Positions 4,920 to 6,700 of a stretch of 6,700 bases of DNA are shown piece by piece. The DNA comes from Nitratifractor sp. (GTDB lineage: Bacteria; Campylobacterota; Campylobacteria; Campylobacterales; Sulfurovaceae). The notes under the pieces were generated by a model, which made no database searches, had not been told where the DNA came from, and saw only the letters and a program-made list of their open reading frames with translations. The stretch spans positions 1 through 6,700 of the forward strand of contig WFSU01000074.1 of NCBI GenBank assembly GCA_015485845.1, in the 5' to 3' direction. The translations under genes and the position numbers were made by a program. Position 1 is the first letter of the stretch. Each line of letters opens with the position of its first letter.

Positions 4920-5414
4920 ATGACTTTGCAAAAACTCTTCCTCACCTTCTTCGGCACCGGCCTCGCCCCCAAGGCTCCCGGCACCGTCGGCACCCTCGCC
5001 TCCCTCCCATTGGGGGTGCTGATCCTCTACACCCTCGGCCCTTCCTCACTGCTGATGCTCACCGTAGCCATCACGATCATCGGCATCTTCGAGACCAACA
5101 AATACGAAAAAGCCACCGGCATCCACGACCATCAGATTATCGTCATCGACGAAACCGCCGGGGTATGGCTGACGATGGTGATCACCTGGTACAGTGTCCT
5201 CTCTCTCCCCGCATCCTGGGGGCCATGGCTGGGGCTAGCTCTGAGTTTTGCATCCTTCCGCCTCTTTGACATCTGGAAGCCCTCCACCATCGGCTGGATC
5301 GACCGCAATATGAAAGGTGGAGCCGGGGTGATGCTCGACGATATCCTCGCCGGGCTGGCAGCGGGACTCCTCAATGCGCTGGTGCTCTCATCGCTGGGGA
5401 GCTGGCTTGCATAA
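4920..5414 (+). CDS. pgpA: Phosphatidylglycerophosphatase A
   Basis: Inner-membrane enzyme that removes the terminal phosphate from phosphatidylglycerophosphate to give phosphatidylglycerol. The 164-residue product has the family signatures in order: GTGLAPKAPGTVGTLAS at 12-28, VIDETAG at 75-81 (acidic, metal-binding type), FRLFDIWKP at 113-121 and the KGGAGVMLDDILAG block at 132-145. Hydrophobic segments lie at about 29-56, 80-98, 101-117 and 141-162. Length is usual for the family. An AGGA (4909-4912) formed at the stop of the preceding gene lies 7 nt before the ATG, with a 9-bp intergenic gap, so it is the last clear member of the operon. No terminator is visible in the 26 bp before the next promoter. 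Confidence 0.94.
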   Translation: MTLQKLFLTFFGTGLAPKAPGTVGTLASLPLGVLILYTLGPSSLLMLTVAITIIGIFETNKYEKATGIHDHQIIVIDETAGVWLTMVITWYSVLSLPASWGPWLGLALSFASFRLFDIWKPSTIGWIDRNMKGGAGVMLDDILAGLAAGLLNALVLSSLGSWLA

Positions 5415-5440
5415 ATCGAGGTACCCTAAAAAACTATCGC

Positions 5441-5446
5441 TATAAT
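5441..5446 (+). promoter_or_regulatory. -10 box of the ATPase (ccoI) promoter
   Basis: Perfect TATAAT in the 61-bp gap after pgpA, context CGC-TATAAT-GGC. Transcription should start near 5453, giving a leader of about 23 nt. No -35 is seen. It shares the string TATAATG with the promoters at 69-74 and 1688-1693. Read-through from the pgpA operon is also possible because no terminator precedes it. Confidence 0.6.
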
Positions 5447-5475
5447 GGCACAAAAATTTTCACGTAGGATCCCCT

Positions 5476-6700
5476 GTGGCACTTGTCCCCTGTACCCATT
5501 GCCAGCTTGAGTTTGATGAATCGGTGATGATCACCGAGCAGGAGGGGGATGAGACCCTCTATTTTTGTTGCAAAGGATGTGAAGGGGTTTACCATTTGCT
5601 CAAGTCCGACGGACTCGACAGTTTTTACGAAAAGCGGGGTAAACAAACCCTCGATCCGGCGGAGCGTGCTGCTGAGCATGATGACTTGGAACGCTTCGAT
5701 CTGGAAGGGTTTGCCAAAAAATACATCCGCACCACCTCCGAGGGACTGAGTGAAATCAACCTCATCATCGAGGGGATCCACTGCTCGGCGTGCGTCTGGC
5801 TCAACGAAAAAGTCCTTCACCAGACTGAGGGGATCATCGAAGCCACGATTAACTACTCCAACAACAAAGCCCACGTCATCTGGGATCCGGAGGTTCTGCG
5901 CCTCTCGGAGATCATCGAAAAGATCCGCGCCATCGGCTACAACGCTTACCCCTACGACCCCCGCCTCCAGGAAGAACGCGCCGTCAAAACCCGCAACGAC
6001 TACTACGCTCGCATCCTTGTAGGGGTCTTTGCGACGATGAACATCATGTGGATCGCCATCGCGCAGTATGTGGGGTATTTCAGCGGGATCGAGGATCGGT
6101 TCAAAAACATCCTCAATATTGCCGAATTTGCGCTGGCGACTCCGACGCTTTTTTACAGCGGGTGGATCTTCTTTCGCGGGGCGTACTACGGACTCAAAAA
6201 TCGCTTTGTCAATATGGATCTGCTCGTCGCTGCCGGGGCAAGCCTCTCCTACATCTATTCGATCTATGCCATGATCACCCTTCGGGGGGAAGTCTACTTC
6301 GACTCAACGACAATGATCATCACGTTTGTCCTCGTGGGCAAGTACCTGGAGGTGCTGAGCAAAAAACGCGCTGCCGATACCCTCGACCGGATCATCGGCA
6401 CCATGCCCACCGAAGCAACCGTCATCAAAGCGGGTGAAAAAGCCCTCATCGCGATCGAAAACATCGTCCCCGGCGACCTACTGGAGCTCAAACCTGGCGA
6501 AAAAGTTGCCATCGACGGGACGATCGAGAGCGGATCGGCGCTCTTTGATGAGAGCAGTCTGACCGGAGAGAGCGAGCCGATCCTCCATAGCGAAGGGGAC
6601 GAGATCCTCAGTGGAACCATTTGTCTCGACTCGGTGGTGCGCTACCGGGCAACCAAACACGCCAATGAATCGCTTCTGCACACCATCACCGAGATGCTCA
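5476..6700 (+). CDS. ccoI: CcoI/FixI-type copper P1B-ATPase, 5' part
   Basis: Integral-membrane heavy-metal ATPase, cut by the window end after 408 codons. It starts at GTG, 6 nt after TAGGA (5465-5469), with no better ATG nearby. Order of features: a cysteine-rich N-terminal module with CTHC (6-9) and CCKGC (31-35), typical of CcoI/FixI, and an HMA domain with GIHCSAC (Cys103, Cys106). Then come hydrophobic segments at about 179-203, 217-238, 248-266 and 275-293, and the actuator domain with LTGES (Thr363 to Ser366). The CPC metal site, DKTG phosphorylation motif and HP motif should lie beyond the window. CcoI delivers copper for assembly of cbb3-type cytochrome oxidase. CopA or another P1B exporter is the alternative, but the N-terminal Cys module favours CcoI. 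It has its own promoter. Confidence 0.88.
   Translation, partial: MALVPCTHCQLEFDESVMITEQEGDETLYFCCKGCEGVYHLLKSDGLDSFYEKRGKQTLDPAERAAEHDDLERFDLEGFAKKYIRTTSEGLSEINLIIEGIHCSACVWLNEKVLHQTEGIIEATINYSNNKAHVIWDPEVLRLSEIIEKIRAIGYNAYPYDPRLQEERAVKTRNDYYARILVGVFATMNIMWIAIAQYVGYFSGIEDRFKNILNIAEFALATPTLFYSGWIFFRGAYYGLKNRFVNMDLLVAAGASLSYIYSIYAMITLRGEVYFDSTTMIITFVLVGKYLEVLSKKRAADTLDRIIGTMPTEATVIKAGEKALIAIENIVPGDLLELKPGEKVAIDGTIESGSALFDESSLTGESEPILHSEGDEILSGTICLDSVVRYRATKHANESLLHTITEML

Noticed and set aside
5440..5874. Minus-strand open frame (144 codons) opposite the start of the ATPase gene
   Set aside because: Antisense to the conserved CTHC, CCKGC and HMA segments of the P-type ATPase, with no independent support.
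1..6700. CRISPR array or insertion sequence
   Set aside because: No regularly spaced repeats of 20-40 bp, no transposase-like protein and no long terminal inverted repeats were seen on either strand.

Overview
The window looks like chromosomal core sequence from a member of the Campylobacterota (Epsilonproteobacteria). Three things point there. IspD and IspF are fused. The gene order mrp(-) / ispDF, atypical response regulator, Sat-like gene, pgpA(+) is the one I recall from Campylobacter jejuni (Cj1606c to Cj1610). The promoters have a sharp TATAAT -10 box and no recognisable -35. Base composition is richer in G+C than Campylobacter or Helicobacter, and there is a tRNA-Pro with a GGG anticodon. 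A free-living sulfur-oxidising type lineage (Sulfurimonas/Sulfurovum/Nitratifractor-like) is therefore more likely than a host-associated one. The genus cannot be fixed from this sequence alone.

Layout: bases 1-50 may hold the last codons of a + strand gene. Bases 51-282 have no convincing protein gene. They contain an excellent extended -10 promoter, a 10-bp RNA-type helix just downstream of it, a 12-bp perfect palindrome, an A-rich stretch and a weak minus-strand terminator. A tRNA-Pro(GGG) gene lies on the minus strand at 283-360, downstream of mrp (438-1553, minus strand). A divergent promoter region of about 170 bp separates mrp from the + strand cluster.

The + strand cluster is tightly packed: ispDF (1725-2852), a receiver/HTH regulator of the HP1021/CemR type (2849-3739, 4-bp overlap), a Sat-family protein (3717-4910, 23-bp overlap) and pgpA (4920-5414, 9-bp gap). 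It is very probably one operon, mixing isoprenoid precursor synthesis, a redox/energy-type regulator, an ATP-sulfurylase-like protein and phosphatidylglycerol synthesis. A separate promoter then drives a CcoI/FixI copper P-type ATPase (5476 to beyond the window), which supplies copper to cbb3 oxidase.

The most interesting biology is in the middle of the operon. The regulator has a receiver with no phospho-acceptor Asp, followed by what looks like the eroded remains of an NtrC-type AAA+ ATPase domain and an intact Fis-type HTH. The Sat-like protein keeps the family fold signatures and zinc site but has substitutions in every catalytic motif I can check, so it is probably not an ordinary ATP sulfurylase. 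A 19-bp inverted repeat matching the HP1021 box (as I recall it) sits on the inferred transcription start of this operon, which suggests autoregulation. Mrp lacks the second cysteine of the usual CxxC iron-sulfur motif.
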